From positions 434,001 to 498,000 of the forward strand of contig NZ_JACWZY010000001.1 in assembly GCF_014699005.1 (NCBI RefSeq): a stretch of 64,000 bases of DNA. Direction: 5' to 3'. A program made the position numbers and the translations under genes. Source of the stretch: Spirosoma profusum. GTDB lineage: Bacteria; Bacteroidota; Bacteroidia; Cytophagales; Spirosomataceae. The notes beneath the pieces are model-generated. The model was given only the letters and a program-made list of their open reading frames with translations, searched no databases and had not been told where the DNA came from. How positions within the stretch are numbered: position 1 is the first letter of the stretch; each line of letters begins with the position of its first letter. Positions 8,503-18,298 of the stretch are shown one piece after another.

Positions 8503-9564
8503 TTATTTTAGAATTGGCTCCAGCGCAGCCCGATTTTCATCTAACCAGGCGTGAATATCGGTTACGATTTCGCGGATGCCGAGTTGAGGTTTCCAGCCCG
8601 TCAATTTCGTTACGTTGGTGTTATCGGTAATGTAAAGCCGAATGTCAGCTGCGCGGTTTTCGGTTACCTGTTTGATGGGAATAGTTTTGCCGGTCACCTC
8701 CTGACAAATCTGAGTCAGTTCCTGTAACGAGGCACTGCTTTCAACTCCTCCACCTGCGTTCAGAATCTGGCCATTTACCTTATCCAGATTATGTAATTCC
8801 CAGTCAATCAGTCGGTACAGGTCGGCGATGTGGAGCATGTCGCGGGTTTGTTTACCCGTTCCGCCGTAGCCAATGTAAGCGAGTTGCTGCTCAAAATAGT
8901 GTTTGGCAATCCAGAGCACCATAACACCCTGATCGACCTTGCCCATTTGCCACGGCCCCGTAATCACACCACAGCGGTTAATTACGGTTTTCAGGCCATA
9001 AAACTCATTGTACTCCTGAATAAGTAGTTCTGAGGCCAGTTTGGTCGTGCCATACAGCGACCGAGCGCCATCGAGCGGAAAATTTTCGGCGATACCGCGT
9101 GAGGAAACGCCTGGAACGAGTTGATTATCAGCGAGTATAAATCGCGTATCGGCTTCCTCGAAATTGAGCGTTTCGATGGTTTTGATCGGATAAACGCGGC
9201 TCGTCGATAGAAAAATGAAGTTGGCCCGGTGCTTCAGCGCATAATTCAGGCAGTTGACTGTACCGAAAAGATTCGTGTTAATTAGGTAATCAGGCGTACC
9301 ATCCAAACCCGCCAGTACCGACGGCTCGGCTGATGCTTCAATCACCGTATCGACCGGAGGCAACGTATCAAAATCTTCCTTGTTACGTATATCGCCGTGC
9401 AGAAACTCGATACCAGCCGCTTTGAGCCGCGACAGACTCAGCTCGGAACCTCTACGTTTCAGATTATCAAGCGCAAAAATCTGGTAATCTGGGTATTGCT
9501 GTTTCAGTGAAATAGCCAGCGATGAGCCAACAAAGCCAGCCCCGCCGGTGATGAGAAGTTTCAT
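8503..9564 (-). CDS. NAD-dependent epimerase/dehydratase, CDP-paratose 2-epimerase-like
   Basis: An extended short-chain dehydrogenase of 353 residues. The Rossmann motif TGGAGFVG is at residues 6-13, the catalytic Tyr-Lys pair is in YGTTK, and STSRVYP marks the active-site strand. The blocks GPWQMGKVDQG and GKQTRDMLHIADL resemble CDP-paratose (tyvelose) 2-epimerases more than GalE, but the substrate is inferred. These enzymes supply dideoxy or other nucleotide sugars for surface glycans. The ATG at 9564 gives the canonical MKLLITGG start; an in-frame upstream extension to 9660 is encoded by the repeat hairpin and is unlikely to be real. Confidence 0.8.
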   Translation of the reverse strand: MKLLITGGAGFVGSSLAISLKQQYPDYQIFALDNLKRRGSELSLSRLKAAGIEFLHGDIRNKEDFDTLPPVDTVIEASAEPSVLAGLDGTPDYLINTNLFGTVNCLNYALKHRANFIFLSTSRVYPIKTIETLNFEEADTRFILADNQLVPGVSSRGIAENFPLDGARSLYGTTKLASELLIQEYNEFYGLKTVINRCGVITGPWQMGKVDQGVMVLWIAKHYFEQQLAYIGYGGTGKQTRDMLHIADLYRLIDWELHNLDKVNGQILNAGGGVESSASLQELTQICQEVTGKTIPIKQVTENRAADIRLYITDNTNVTKLTGWKPQLGIREIVTDIHAWLDENRAALEPILK

Positions 9565-9580
9565 GAAGTGAAGAGTTATA

Positions 9581-9678
9581 AGTGATGAGAGATGAACGAT
9601 GAGTGATAAGTTTGCTGACGCATTTAGCAGATATCTTGCGTCAGCAAACTTATCACTCATCGTTCATCTCTCATCTCT
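9581..9678. repeat. 7-nt-period inverted repeat (GATGAnn type)
   Basis: Two 41-nt arms (9581-9621 and 9638-9678) are inverse complements with about one mismatch and a 16-nt loop. The left arm has a 7-nt period: GATGAGA, GATGAAC, GATGAGT, GATAAGT. It fills the whole gap between the epimerase start and the end of kup. Confidence 0.9.
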
Positions 9679-9679
9679 A

Positions 9680-11623
9680 CTACGAAGTAATACGTTTGAG
9701 TTGTACGTTTTCGACCGGGCGGATGACCAGCGGTACTTTCTCGATTTTGACGGAACTGCTATCCAGACCGAACCAGCGGTCTTCGGGCGTAGTGAAACTT
9801 TTAATATTGAAGTACAGATTCATAATCAATCGTTCGGTGGTCGGAAGCTCGTTTTCGAACGATAGAAATTTCTCCAATACCACGAAGCGGAAATCGCCTA
9901 TTACGTTCTGTCGGCTGAGCGATTCGTATCGGCTTGTTATGTCCACTTCCTTGTTTTTCACCATGTCTTCAATCACTTTCCGGAAGAACAGGTTGATACG
10001 TTGCTCGACCCGGAAACCCAGTTTGAACGTGACTTTGTACGCATCGTCGGGTGCAATGGTGTTCACTTTGTATTCCATCGTGTAAGGGTCGTCGGTGGTA
10101 TCGACGTGGACGAACCAGTAAATGTCCGCCCGTTTGGGCCGTTTCTGGAAGATGGAATAAATGATTTTGGACTCGATTTCCGATTGTCGGGCCGCATTAC
10201 TCATAAACACAATATGCGTAGCGTATTTCGGAATACTGATGTCGCGGCTCAGTTCTTTAATGGCCTGTATGTAGTGGTCAATCCTGACGTACTCGGTCAG
10301 TCGGAGCTTGATCTGGAAAGCACGTAGCCAGATAATCATCACCGTGGCCATCACTCCGGCAATCAGAATGGATACCCAACCGCCGTGCGTAAATTTGGCC
10401 AGGTTGGCTACCAGAAAGCAACTTTCTACGGCCAGGTAGAACACCAGAAACAGCACGACAAGCCAAGCATTGTACTTATGCGAGTACATGTAGTAACTAA
10501 ACAGAACCGTACTCATCATCATGGTCAACGTAATGGCCAGCCCGTAAGCGGCTTCCATACGCGATGATTCCTGAAAATAGAGTACAACGCCGATACAACC
10601 CGCAAAAAGCAACCAGTTGATGCTCGGTACGTAGAGCTGACCTTTTTGATTGGACGGGTACCGAAGACGAACTTTGGGCCAGAAGTTGAGCCGGATGGCT
10701 TCGCTGATAAGCGTGTAAGCACCCGTTAGCATGGCCTGACTGGCGATTACCGTGGCCGCTGTAGCTACGCAGATACCGATAATCAGAAACCATTCGGGCA
10801 TGAGGGAGTAGAATGGGTTTCTGTCGCCTAATGGCTGTCCAGCCAGACTTTCTATGAATGCACCCTGCCCGAAATAATTGAGCATCAGGCAGGCTTTAAC
10901 ATAAACCCAGCTAACCCGAATATTAGACCGTCCGCAGTGTCCCATGTCCGAGTAAAGGGCTTCGGCTCCGGTTGTGGAGAGGAAAACGGCACCCAGTAAC
11001 CAGAAAGCCCCCGAATATCCGGTCAGGAATTCATAAGCATACATCGGATTCAGAGCCGCCAGAATGGTCATATCATTGAAAATGTGGATCAGACCGAGCG
11101 TGCCCAGCATGGTAAACCAAATCAGCATAATTGGACCAAAAGCCGTACCTACCACACTGGTGCCTAGCGTCTGAATCAGGAACAGAATCGAAAGAATCCC
11201 AATGACAATGGGAACAGTAGGTATATGCGGATACAGAATCCGTAACCCTTCTACCGCCGAGGAAACCGAAATAGGAGGAGTAATAATGCTATCGGCCAGC
11301 AGCGAGCTCCCGCCAATAATGGCCGGAATGGTGAGCCAGCGCGCGTGTCGACGTACTAACGCATAGAGCGCAAAAATGCCACCTTCCCCCCGGTTATCGG
11401 CCCGAAGAATCAGGATAACATATTTGATCGTCGTTTGTAACGTAACAGTCCAGAAAATACAGGAGAGTGCGCCCCGAACAATGTTGGCCTGAATTGGCTC
11501 GGACGTACCGACGATGGAACGTAGTACGTATAAAGGTGATGTACCAATATCACCGTAGATGATACCCATTGCCACCAGCAGGCCAGCGGCTGTCACGGTA
11601 TCCAAATGCTTTTTATCTTCCAT
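9680..11623 (-). CDS. kup: KUP-family potassium transporter
   Basis: A 647-residue protein of usual Kup length. The N-terminal two thirds hold about twelve membrane helices with family signatures YGDIGTSPLYVL near residue 23, NRGEGGIFALYAL, and GTEALYSDMGH-like TGAEALYSDMGH. The C-terminal third is a soluble cytoplasmic domain. It imports K+ with protons across the inner membrane. A -7 box TATCTTTG lies 45-52 nt upstream of the start on the minus strand. It ends two bases from the repeat hairpin shared with the epimerase gene. Confidence 0.95.
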   Translation of the reverse strand: MEDKKHLDTVTAAGLLVAMGIIYGDIGTSPLYVLRSIVGTSEPIQANIVRGALSCIFWTVTLQTTIKYVILILRADNRGEGGIFALYALVRRHARWLTIPAIIGGSSLLADSIITPPISVSSAVEGLRILYPHIPTVPIVIGILSILFLIQTLGTSVVGTAFGPIMLIWFTMLGTLGLIHIFNDMTILAALNPMYAYEFLTGYSGAFWLLGAVFLSTTGAEALYSDMGHCGRSNIRVSWVYVKACLMLNYFGQGAFIESLAGQPLGDRNPFYSLMPEWFLIIGICVATAATVIASQAMLTGAYTLISEAIRLNFWPKVRLRYPSNQKGQLYVPSINWLLFAGCIGVVLYFQESSRMEAAYGLAITLTMMMSTVLFSYYMYSHKYNAWLVVLFLVFYLAVESCFLVANLAKFTHGGWVSILIAGVMATVMIIWLRAFQIKLRLTEYVRIDHYIQAIKELSRDISIPKYATHIVFMSNAARQSEIESKIIYSIFQKRPKRADIYWFVHVDTTDDPYTMEYKVNTIAPDDAYKVTFKLGFRVEQRINLFFRKVIEDMVKNKEVDITSRYESLSRQNVIGDFRFVVLEKFLSFENELPTTERLIMNLYFNIKSFTTPEDRWFGLDSSSVKIEKVPLVIRPVENVQLKRITS

Positions 11624-11667
11624 ACAACAGGCTTTCGCCTTCTCGTTACGAGCGGAACAAAACGGCG

Positions 11668-11675
11668 CAAAGATA
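11668..11675 (-). promoter_or_regulatory. -7 box TATCTTTG of kup
   Basis: On the minus strand the sequence reads TATCTTTG, a perfect TAnnTTTG, 45 nt before the kup start. No convincing -33 TTTG was found at the expected distance. Confidence 0.45.
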
Positions 11676-11875
11676 GACGATGTTTATATTCATTATTCTC
11701 GTTTTGCCCGAAAGTTGGAAGTCGACCAGTGAATGGAGGAGATTGTAGCATTATAAGGAGATATAGTATAATTTATGCGGCTTAGGTCGCCTGAAATAGC
11801 GATTACGTTATCGTCACTTAGAGGCTTTTCAGGAATTTCTTATATTGCTTGGCTATTGAGCTATCTCATTCATAT

Positions 11876-12637
11876 ATGCCTGCTCTGCCCGTTTCTATCA
11901 GCGACAGTCAGTTCGAAAAATTGATTGATGACTTCTCCCAGCTTTCCAGTTATTCAATTGGCAGAGGAACGGTGAATGATATTATTATTGCCAATCCGAA
12001 AATAAGTACGCAGCACGCCCGACTGATTCAATGCACGCCCACTACGTTCCTGCTGGAAGATTTAGCCAGCAAACATGGTTCCTTCGTGAATGGCTACCGA
12101 ATTACACGCAAGCTCATCAACACATCCGATGTGCTACGTCTGGCCGATGCTGAATACACAGCCGAGCAACTTCTTCTGCTAAGCAAGCAGGAGCCGGTTA
12201 TGTCCGCTACGTTCGAACAGCCCGCTACGTTACAGCTGACCAATTCGCTGGATTTTACGCGCCAGTTTGCCGAACTGAGGCAAGTGTATGAGCAATATCC
12301 GCAACTACGTCGGGATTGCCGGAACCGCGATAAAATGATACGTACCGGTAGTGTAATTCTGTCCTCAGTAGTTGGCGTGAGTGCAGTTCTGGCAAGTGGC
12401 GGAACGGCTGCTCCCTTGCTGCATATTTTGTCGGGCGCTGGCCTGAGTATGTTGGTGCCGACGTTGTGTTCTACGTTGTTATCGACGGAAGAGAAACTGG
12501 AAGTGCTTGATAAAGAATACCGTGAGCAGTATCGATGCCCCAATCCGGCCTGCCGCGATCCGTTTGGCATGCGGGAGTGGGAGCTGCTAGCTCAGCAGAA
12601 AACCTGCCGACGATGTCAGGCAATCTGGGTAAAGTAA
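11876..12637 (+). CDS. FHA-domain membrane protein with C-terminal zinc ribbon
   Basis: A 253-residue protein. Residues 25-100 form an FHA phosphothreonine-binding domain, with key residues in YSIGRGTVNDI, STQHARL and LLEDLASKHGSFVNG. A coiled or helical segment follows, then a hydrophobic stretch (VILSSVVGVSAVLASG...LLHILSGAGLSMLVP) that probably spans the membrane twice. The last 35 residues have CPNPAC and CRRC, a four-Cys zinc ribbon. It starts a co-directional run with a second FHA protein, PP2C, caspase and kinase genes, so it may recruit phosphorylated partners to the membrane. ATG 11876 is preferred to an upstream TTG. The gap 11624-11875 shows little besides the kup -7 box. Confidence 0.8.
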   Translation: MPALPVSISDSQFEKLIDDFSQLSSYSIGRGTVNDIIIANPKISTQHARLIQCTPTTFLLEDLASKHGSFVNGYRITRKLINTSDVLRLADAEYTAEQLLLLSKQEPVMSATFEQPATLQLTNSLDFTRQFAELRQVYEQYPQLRRDCRNRDKMIRTGSVILSSVVGVSAVLASGGTAAPLLHILSGAGLSMLVPTLCSTLLSTEEKLEVLDKEYREQYRCPNPACRDPFGMREWELLAQQKTCRRCQAIWVK

Positions 12638-12717
12638 TTTTTTTTGTTTACCTGACTTACCTTTTTTCCATAAGCCCGATATACAGCTATTGTTTCAGTA
12701 CGTATCCTTTGTAAGCT

Positions 12718-13737
12718 ATGAGACAACTTTCCAGTTATACCGATTTACCAACCGACGCTGTTCCAATGACACCAAGAAAACCATCAACCAATGCGGAGGC
12801 TGACCGTAAAAAAGCGCTGGGTATTGCGGCTGCTACGTTGCTGCTGGGTGGAGCCTCCTGGGCAATTAGCCAGAAAATCACGGAACGGACACAAAAAGAT
12901 CAGCATGACTCAGCCAGCTCGACCCTAGGTGAGTCAGTAACCGGATTCGAAGCAGATACAACATCTGTCGATAAAACCAATGCAGTCACAAATGATACGG
13001 TTCGGGCTTTTCCGGAATTAGGGTCTAAAACCACGTTACCCCATGATATGGACGTAGCAGGGAAAGTAACCGATACAATGACGTTCGGAGAAGCGTTTAA
13101 AGCGGCCCGCGAAGAAGTTGGCGTAGGGGGCGTATTTGGCTGGCACGGTCGCTGGTACAATACATTCCTGAAAGAAGAATGGCAAGGCTTGTCGTTAAAA
13201 CAGCGCCATGACTTTACGGAAATGGTTACTGCCGAAAAACTTCCGGTACAGCTATACGTAGCATCGACACATCATCAGGTTGATGGGCACGGAAAGCCAA
13301 CCATTATCGAAGGACATTTTAATGGTCATCGCGTCATGGGGCTTGACGTTAATCAAGATGGTGTGATTGATACGTTGGTCATGGACGGCGTTGATGGCTA
13401 CAATTATAAAATCGTTGATGCGCGTGGCGACGATGGACTGGATACCATACGTCAGTTCGATTCTCTGAGCGGTGAGTTAACTGCCGAAATTCGTCTGCAA
13501 CACTCGTGTATTCTTTCGAATGAACAGTTTAGTCAAGGGCTTGAAGAAAGTATGTCGAGGGAAATTGTTAACGAAATTCTTAATGAAGATGTGACCATGT
13601 CCCATACGGCGTCATACGTAGAGAGTACAACAGCTGATGAATTGGATAATGATGATACGTATCACCAGGCCAGTTCATACGAAGCCGATGACGCTACGTA
13701 TGTAAACAACGGGGACGTTCGGGAGATGGATGAATAA
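12718..13737 (+). CDS. unknown membrane-anchored protein with Ca-binding-like loop
   Basis: A 339-residue protein I cannot name. After a polar N-terminus (about 35 residues) there is one membrane segment (ALGIAAATLLLGGASWAIS). A block near residue 120, FGEAFKAAREEVG followed by GGVFGWHGRWYNTF and EEW, looks like a small module I associate with Bacteroidota hypothetical proteins. Near residue 205, DVNQDGVIDTLVMD resembles a calcium-binding DxDxDG loop. The C-terminal 70 residues are strongly acidic. It lies 5 nt upstream of the second FHA gene, so it belongs to the signalling operon, and its Ser/Thr-rich linker could be a kinase target (inference). Confidence 0.7.
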   Translation: MRQLSSYTDLPTDAVPMTPRKPSTNAEADRKKALGIAAATLLLGGASWAISQKITERTQKDQHDSASSTLGESVTGFEADTTSVDKTNAVTNDTVRAFPELGSKTTLPHDMDVAGKVTDTMTFGEAFKAAREEVGVGGVFGWHGRWYNTFLKEEWQGLSLKQRHDFTEMVTAEKLPVQLYVASTHHQVDGHGKPTIIEGHFNGHRVMGLDVNQDGVIDTLVMDGVDGYNYKIVDARGDDGLDTIRQFDSLSGELTAEIRLQHSCILSNEQFSQGLEESMSREIVNEILNEDVTMSHTASYVESTTADELDNDDTYHQASSYEADDATYVNNGDVREMDE

Positions 13738-13742
13738 ACAGT

Positions 13743-14345
13743 ATGGGTGGCTTTAAAACGACGCTGATTACCTGTCAGCAGTGTGGTCGACGAATTATGG
13801 TTCGGGCAGCCGACGTAGAGCGAGGTTTCATTACGTGTTCGCACACGGGCTGTGGAGCGGTTAATGTGCTGGAAACGACTGGCTATTACGATGAAGGATT
13901 CCTGCACGATTTAGATTCTCTCGGCCAGTTAACGTATCAGGGCGATTCGATTCGAACCTATTCGCTGCAATTCGGGTCCAATGTAATTGGTATTGCTAGT
14001 TCCTGCACCGTTCAGGTAGAACGTAGCGTTCATAATGGCCGCTGTTTTATCAGTCGGCGGCATTGCACGCTAACCGTTACGTTCGATAAATGGACGGGTC
14101 TGCTACGTTATCAACTTCAGGATGGAGCCGTAGACCCGGCCACGCAGGTGATGCACCACAGTAAGAATGGCATACAATTGAATGGCGTTACGTTGGCAAA
14201 GGCCGAATTGATCGACGTACCGGATGGCGGAATCATTACGTTGGGCGGGCTCGATCAGTTTCGCCTGAACCACGTTTCGATTAGCCCCGATGCTCTCATT
14301 ACCCATAAAGTCGAGACAGTTTTTAACCCCGATCAGACACAATAG
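13743..14345 (+). CDS. zinc-ribbon plus FHA-domain protein
   Basis: A 200-residue soluble protein. Residues 9-45 carry CQQC and a later paired Cys set (CSHTGC), forming a zinc ribbon. The rest is an FHA-like beta-sandwich: FGSNVIGIASSC, FISRRHCTLTV and NGIQLNG are the expected loop positions, though the usual first Arg is replaced, so phosphopeptide binding may be altered. The domain order is the reverse of the FHA protein at 11876-12637, where the ribbon is C-terminal. It is 3 nt upstream of the PP2C gene, indicating translational coupling. Confidence 0.75.
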   Translation: MGGFKTTLITCQQCGRRIMVRAADVERGFITCSHTGCGAVNVLETTGYYDEGFLHDLDSLGQLTYQGDSIRTYSLQFGSNVIGIASSCTVQVERSVHNGRCFISRRHCTLTVTFDKWTGLLRYQLQDGAVDPATQVMHHSKNGIQLNGVTLAKAELIDVPDGGIITLGGLDQFRLNHVSISPDALITHKVETVFNPDQTQ

Positions 14346-14348
14346 TAG

Positions 14349-15140
14349 ATGCTTATCCAAACCGCTTTACCGCTTGCATTTTCACATATTGGCCAACGGC
14401 AAAGTAATCAGGACGCGCTATACCCGGCTCTGGGTGCAGCCAGTGAGCAGACAGATTTGTTTATCGTCTGTGATGGTATGGGCGGGCTTGACAAAGGGGA
14501 CGTGGCCAGCCAGTTGCTTAGTAATGCCGTAGCGAACTACATGTCGGGAATGGGTTTTCCTATACTCGATAGTGTGCATATGCAAACGGCTATCAATCAG
14601 GCTTATAGTCTATATTATACATATTTGAAAAATCAGCCTCTGGTCGGGCGGATGGGGTCAACAATGGCCTGCGTACAATTGAACGAGCGGGGTGTGACCG
14701 TTGCCAACATCGGCGATTCACGGGTCTATCAGATACGTAATGGTCAGGTTATTTTTCGAACGCAGGATCATCGGCAGGTGAACGAAATGGTAGAGGCTGG
14801 TATCATCACGCCCGAACAAATTCCGACGCACCCCTGGCGAAATCGGTTGAGTCGGTCTGTAACAGCCAGTTTAGCTGATGCGGATGGACAAACCAGTCGT
14901 TCCCTGCCCGACGTAGTACTGTTGACTGATATTCAGGCGGGTGATTATTTTTTTATGTGTACCGATGGCGTTCTCGAACGTCTGGACGATTATTTACTGA
15001 CCAGTATATTGGCTGAGGACGTACCGAATCAGACGAAAATGCAGGCCATTCAAAGCCTTTGCGAAGGGCAGACCAAAGACAATTATTCTGCCTATTTGAT
15101 TGGTATTCAATACGTAACGAAACCTGCCGAACGAGTGTAA
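14349..15140 (+). CDS. PP2C-family Ser/Thr protein phosphatase
   Basis: A 263-residue cytoplasmic phosphatase. All metal-binding motifs of the bacterial PP2C/PppA type are visible: NQDAL, CDGMGG, NIGDSRVY, CTDGV and DNYS. The gene is sandwiched between FHA and caspase genes; its stop is followed immediately by the caspase ATG, so the two are almost certainly co-translated. It probably reverses phosphorylation by the kinase encoded at 15955-18165. Confidence 0.93.
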   Translation: MLIQTALPLAFSHIGQRQSNQDALYPALGAASEQTDLFIVCDGMGGLDKGDVASQLLSNAVANYMSGMGFPILDSVHMQTAINQAYSLYYTYLKNQPLVGRMGSTMACVQLNERGVTVANIGDSRVYQIRNGQVIFRTQDHRQVNEMVEAGIITPEQIPTHPWRNRLSRSVTASLADADGQTSRSLPDVVLLTDIQAGDYFFMCTDGVLERLDDYLLTSILAEDVPNQTKMQAIQSLCEGQTKDNYSAYLIGIQYVTKPAERV

Positions 15141-15929
15141 ATGATACGTACCCTTCTATATATGGCATTAGGTTTTCTGATGAGTTGTCAGAAAACGGTT
15201 TCGCAGGGGCGGACTTTTGCCGTTGTGGTTGGCGTATCTGACTATCAGGCGCTATCATACGCAAACGGCGATCTGCGATTTGCTGACCAGGATGCCCAAC
15301 AGGTCGTTGATTTTTTGCAGAGTAAGGAGGGAGGCAACGTACCCATTTCGCAGATACGATTTTTAAGAAATCATAATGCTACACAGGCTTCAATACGTCA
15401 GGCGTTGACGCTTTTCCAGCAGGCAGAACCGGGCGACCGGGTCATTTTTTACTTTTCCGGGCATGGGATGCCCGATAGTTTTGTACCCTATGACAATCTG
15501 CCCGGTGATGCACATAAATTAGTGACTCATGCCGATATCAAAGCAGCCTTTCATGCGTCTAAAGCGAGCACAAAGCTGTGCATTGCCGATGCCTGTCTGT
15601 CGGGTAGAATGACCAGGCGGCAAACGACTCCGGCAAGCGTACTGAAAACACTGGCTCAAACCATAAGCAATGAGAAGAACGTAGCAATGATACTGGCCAG
15701 CCGATCAACACAGGGAGCGGTAGAGTCTCGCCAATTGGCAGGCGGGGCTTTTACGTATTTTATGTTGAAAGGATTGAAAGGAAGTGCCGACCAGGATGGA
15801 AACCAGATAGTGACGATACGCGAGCTACATCAGTACGTAGCGCCAAGAGTGAAGAAGATTACCCGTGGACATCAGACGCCGGTTTTTTACGGCCGATTTT
15901 CAGATGACCTGCCTTTGGCTTATCTTTAA
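15141..15929 (+). CDS. caspase-like protease (peptidase C14 family), exported
   Basis: A 262-residue protein of the caspase/metacaspase p20 fold. RTFAVVVGVSDY opens the fold, YFSGHG carries the catalytic His and IADACLSG the catalytic Cys. The N-terminus (MIRTLLYMALGFLMSCQ) is a signal sequence with a possible lipobox LMSC, so it may be a periplasm-facing lipoprotein rather than cytosolic. No p10-like or regulatory domain is fused. It starts on the base after the PP2C stop and is 25 nt before the kinase gene. Proteolytic targets are unknown; orthocaspases elsewhere act in cell death, stress or defence. Confidence 0.88.
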   Translation: MIRTLLYMALGFLMSCQKTVSQGRTFAVVVGVSDYQALSYANGDLRFADQDAQQVVDFLQSKEGGNVPISQIRFLRNHNATQASIRQALTLFQQAEPGDRVIFYFSGHGMPDSFVPYDNLPGDAHKLVTHADIKAAFHASKASTKLCIADACLSGRMTRRQTTPASVLKTLAQTISNEKNVAMILASRSTQGAVESRQLAGGAFTYFMLKGLKGSADQDGNQIVTIRELHQYVAPRVKKITRGHQTPVFYGRFSDDLPLAYL

Positions 15930-15954
15930 CTTGCTTTTTACTGTAAATGCATCT

Positions 15955-18165
15955 ATGAGTCAATCGTTTACCTCTTTTCAGGATTTCAGACAGAGGTATC
16001 CCATCCGTCCCAACGAACATGGGACGTTGTTGGGAAGTGGCTCCTATGGACGCGTGATAAAGGTTGAAGATCAGCTCGAAACGGAATGGGTTGCTATTAA
16101 AATTAGTGAGTTCAAAGGCAATGATGCCCGCTCGTTGAAGGCTGAAGTAGAGCTGGCACAACGGGTGCCCCGACAGGCGAATATCGTTCGTTATGATGCT
16201 TGTTATCGGCTCGAAACCGATACGGGTGTGAGCGATTTTGCCATCATGAAATATTATCCGGATGGCAACCTGGCGAACCTGCTGCAACAGCAGAAGCTCA
16301 CCCCCGACCAGGTTTATGACATTACGCGGGGAATTCTGCTTGGGCTTCAGCATTTGCATAAACACCGCATCGTTCACCGCGATTTTAAACCGGCCAATAT
16401 TCTTATTTCTCGTGATAATTCCGGACGCTTTATACCGAAAATCGCTGATTTTGGCCTGAGTAAACTGGTGACCGACGAGGAACTGGATAGTTCCGATTTT
16501 GACCTGAGCGACGGTCGTGGGACGCCTTCCTACAAAGCTCCTGAACAGATTGAAGGCAGTCGGGTTAGCTTCAACCTCGATTTGTGGGCATTTGGGGTCA
16601 TTCTTTACGAAATGCTGACGGGAGAAAAGCCGTTTCGGGCCGACCTGAAAAACAGTAGCGAACAATCGGTTCGGCGTGAGATTGAAAAGAAAATTGTAAC
16701 CGTTGACTTGCCCGCCCGTTTAGGTGAGATTGCAGAGCCGTACGGGACAATTATTCGCCGGTGTCTGATACGTGACATTCACGAACGCGCCCGGAAAGAA
16801 GCCGAATTACTGGATTGGCTGGATCAGATTCCGCAATTGATGGCGGAAGCCAATACGTTACTGGCTGGTCAGCAATACGAATCGGCACTGGCGCTCTATG
16901 AGAAAATTCTGGACAAACGCGAACATCTGACCGAGGCTCAGAACGGAGCCGACCTGTGTCGAAAAGAACTTGCCCAGCAGCAGATAACAGATTGGCTGTT
17001 TGATGCTCGCCAGCTTATTCAGCAACAGGAATTCGAGCAGGCCAAAAAACGCTACGAACGAATTCTGCAAGTGAGTCCAGCCGATACCGAAGCTGCTCGC
17101 GGATTGGTTGCGTGCATTGAAAAACTCCGACCGAAATCGGCGATTGATGGGTTCGAATTAATTGAGGGAGTTGAATCAACGGATACGTATCTGCCCGACG
17201 AATCAACCGATATGTTTGACCCCGCGCCAATTCTTGTAGCAACTGAGAAAAGGCCGAACGTAGTGACTACCCCTGAAAAAGAGGCACTGGTCGCAATGCG
17301 AGCAGAAGTAGCTCCTGAACCGCTACGTATAGCACCAGTTTTTACGTCTATCAAACGGTCTAAGCGACTGACTACCTGGAAAATGGCATTGTCAGGGGTT
17401 GTATTGTTGAGTTCACTGGGATGGTATGTTACTAGAGAGCAGACAGGCAAGCCTGCTACGTTGACTCCGCCTTCAAACGGGCAGGGCGTTTCCACTCAAC
17501 CAGCGGAGTCTAAACCCTTAGGTGCGCTCAATACTAAACCCGAAAGCGCGTCGACCAACGTAATGAAAAATGGCTTGTTTCAGGCCGACGCTTATTTGAA
17601 ACCAGCGCAACAAGCCTATCACAGGCATAATTATACTCAGGTTATCCGATTGGCGAACGCGGCTTTAAAACTCGATCCGACTCGTCAGGATTTTGCCTGG
17701 CTACGTAACGCAGCTTTGACCGAAATGCGTGAAAAGTCGCCTGACAGCCTTGCTCAATTGGCTACGCTTATCCCCATTCCAGAATCATTTTACGGTAATG
17801 CGCCGGAAATAAATAAACCAGATGTGGTTGAGACGGCCGAAATGGCTGAAGAAAAACGCCTGAAAGAAAAGCAGGAGCAGCAGAATGCGTACGACCAGTT
17901 GATCGATGAAGGATTGAAATCAGTTACGGTCAGTAACAACAAGACAAAAGCAAAATCGACTTTCAGCAAAGCACAGGCGTTAGCCAAAGAGCAGTCGTTG
18001 AATATGGCAAAGGCCGATATGGCTTATACGTATTGTCTGGACAAAGGAAAAGGCTATCTCGAACGTGATGCGCCAGACGGAGCGAAAGCCTGGTTTGAAG
18101 TCGCACAGGCGCTGAAGGACACCGATGACGTCCGCCGAAAAATTAGACAGTGCTCAACTGAGTAA
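15955..18165 (+). CDS. transmembrane Ser/Thr protein kinase with TPR-like repeats
   Basis: A 736-residue Hanks-type kinase. The glycine loop GSGSYGRV is near residue 27, VAIKI holds the ATP-binding Lys, HRDFKPANIL the catalytic loop (about residue 141), DFGLSK the Mg-binding loop and APEQ the P+1 loop. After the kinase domain come helical TPR-like repeats (about 290-385), a Pro/Thr-rich linker, one membrane helix (ALSGVVLLSSLGWYV, about 476-493), and a C-terminal region with further TPR-like helices expected in the periplasm. ATG 15955 avoids a long overlap with the caspase gene; an upstream GTG at 15865 is open. It is the probable writer for the FHA readers. Confidence 0.9.
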   Translation: MSQSFTSFQDFRQRYPIRPNEHGTLLGSGSYGRVIKVEDQLETEWVAIKISEFKGNDARSLKAEVELAQRVPRQANIVRYDACYRLETDTGVSDFAIMKYYPDGNLANLLQQQKLTPDQVYDITRGILLGLQHLHKHRIVHRDFKPANILISRDNSGRFIPKIADFGLSKLVTDEELDSSDFDLSDGRGTPSYKAPEQIEGSRVSFNLDLWAFGVILYEMLTGEKPFRADLKNSSEQSVRREIEKKIVTVDLPARLGEIAEPYGTIIRRCLIRDIHERARKEAELLDWLDQIPQLMAEANTLLAGQQYESALALYEKILDKREHLTEAQNGADLCRKELAQQQITDWLFDARQLIQQQEFEQAKKRYERILQVSPADTEAARGLVACIEKLRPKSAIDGFELIEGVESTDTYLPDESTDMFDPAPILVATEKRPNVVTTPEKEALVAMRAEVAPEPLRIAPVFTSIKRSKRLTTWKMALSGVVLLSSLGWYVTREQTGKPATLTPPSNGQGVSTQPAESKPLGALNTKPESASTNVMKNGLFQADAYLKPAQQAYHRHNYTQVIRLANAALKLDPTRQDFAWLRNAALTEMREKSPDSLAQLATLIPIPESFYGNAPEINKPDVVETAEMAEEKRLKEKQEQQNAYDQLIDEGLKSVTVSNNKTKAKSTFSKAQALAKEQSLNMAKADMAYTYCLDKGKGYLERDAPDGAKAWFEVAQALKDTDDVRRKIRQCSTE

Positions 18166-18169
18166 TATT

Positions 18170-18253
18170 TGTCATGCTGACGAAGGAAGCATCTTAAAGC
18201 CGACGAACAAGCTAGCCAGGAAACGTTAGGATGCTTCCTTCGTCAGCATGACA
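18170..18253. repeat. REP-like GTCATGCTGACG long hairpin
   Basis: A 27-nt arm at 18170-18196 and its inverse at 18227-18253 match with one mismatch, around a 30-nt loop. The arm begins TGTCATGCTGACGAAGGAAG. The right flank AAAAACGCTCATTTT is shared with the element at 25371-25460, so the mobile unit extends beyond the hairpin. Confidence 0.88.
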
Positions 18254-18298
18254 AAAACGCTCATTTTATACTTGTTTTCGAAAGTTTGAAACAGCTTC

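Noticed and set aside
9603..10085. Plus-strand open frames across the epimerase-kup junction
   Set aside because: They run antisense through the repeat hairpin and the end of kup, with no family-like sequence.
11876..18165. Kinase/PP2C/FHA set considered as type VI secretion regulation
   Set aside because: No secretion structural genes (sheath, Hcp, VgrG, ClpV) occur in the window.
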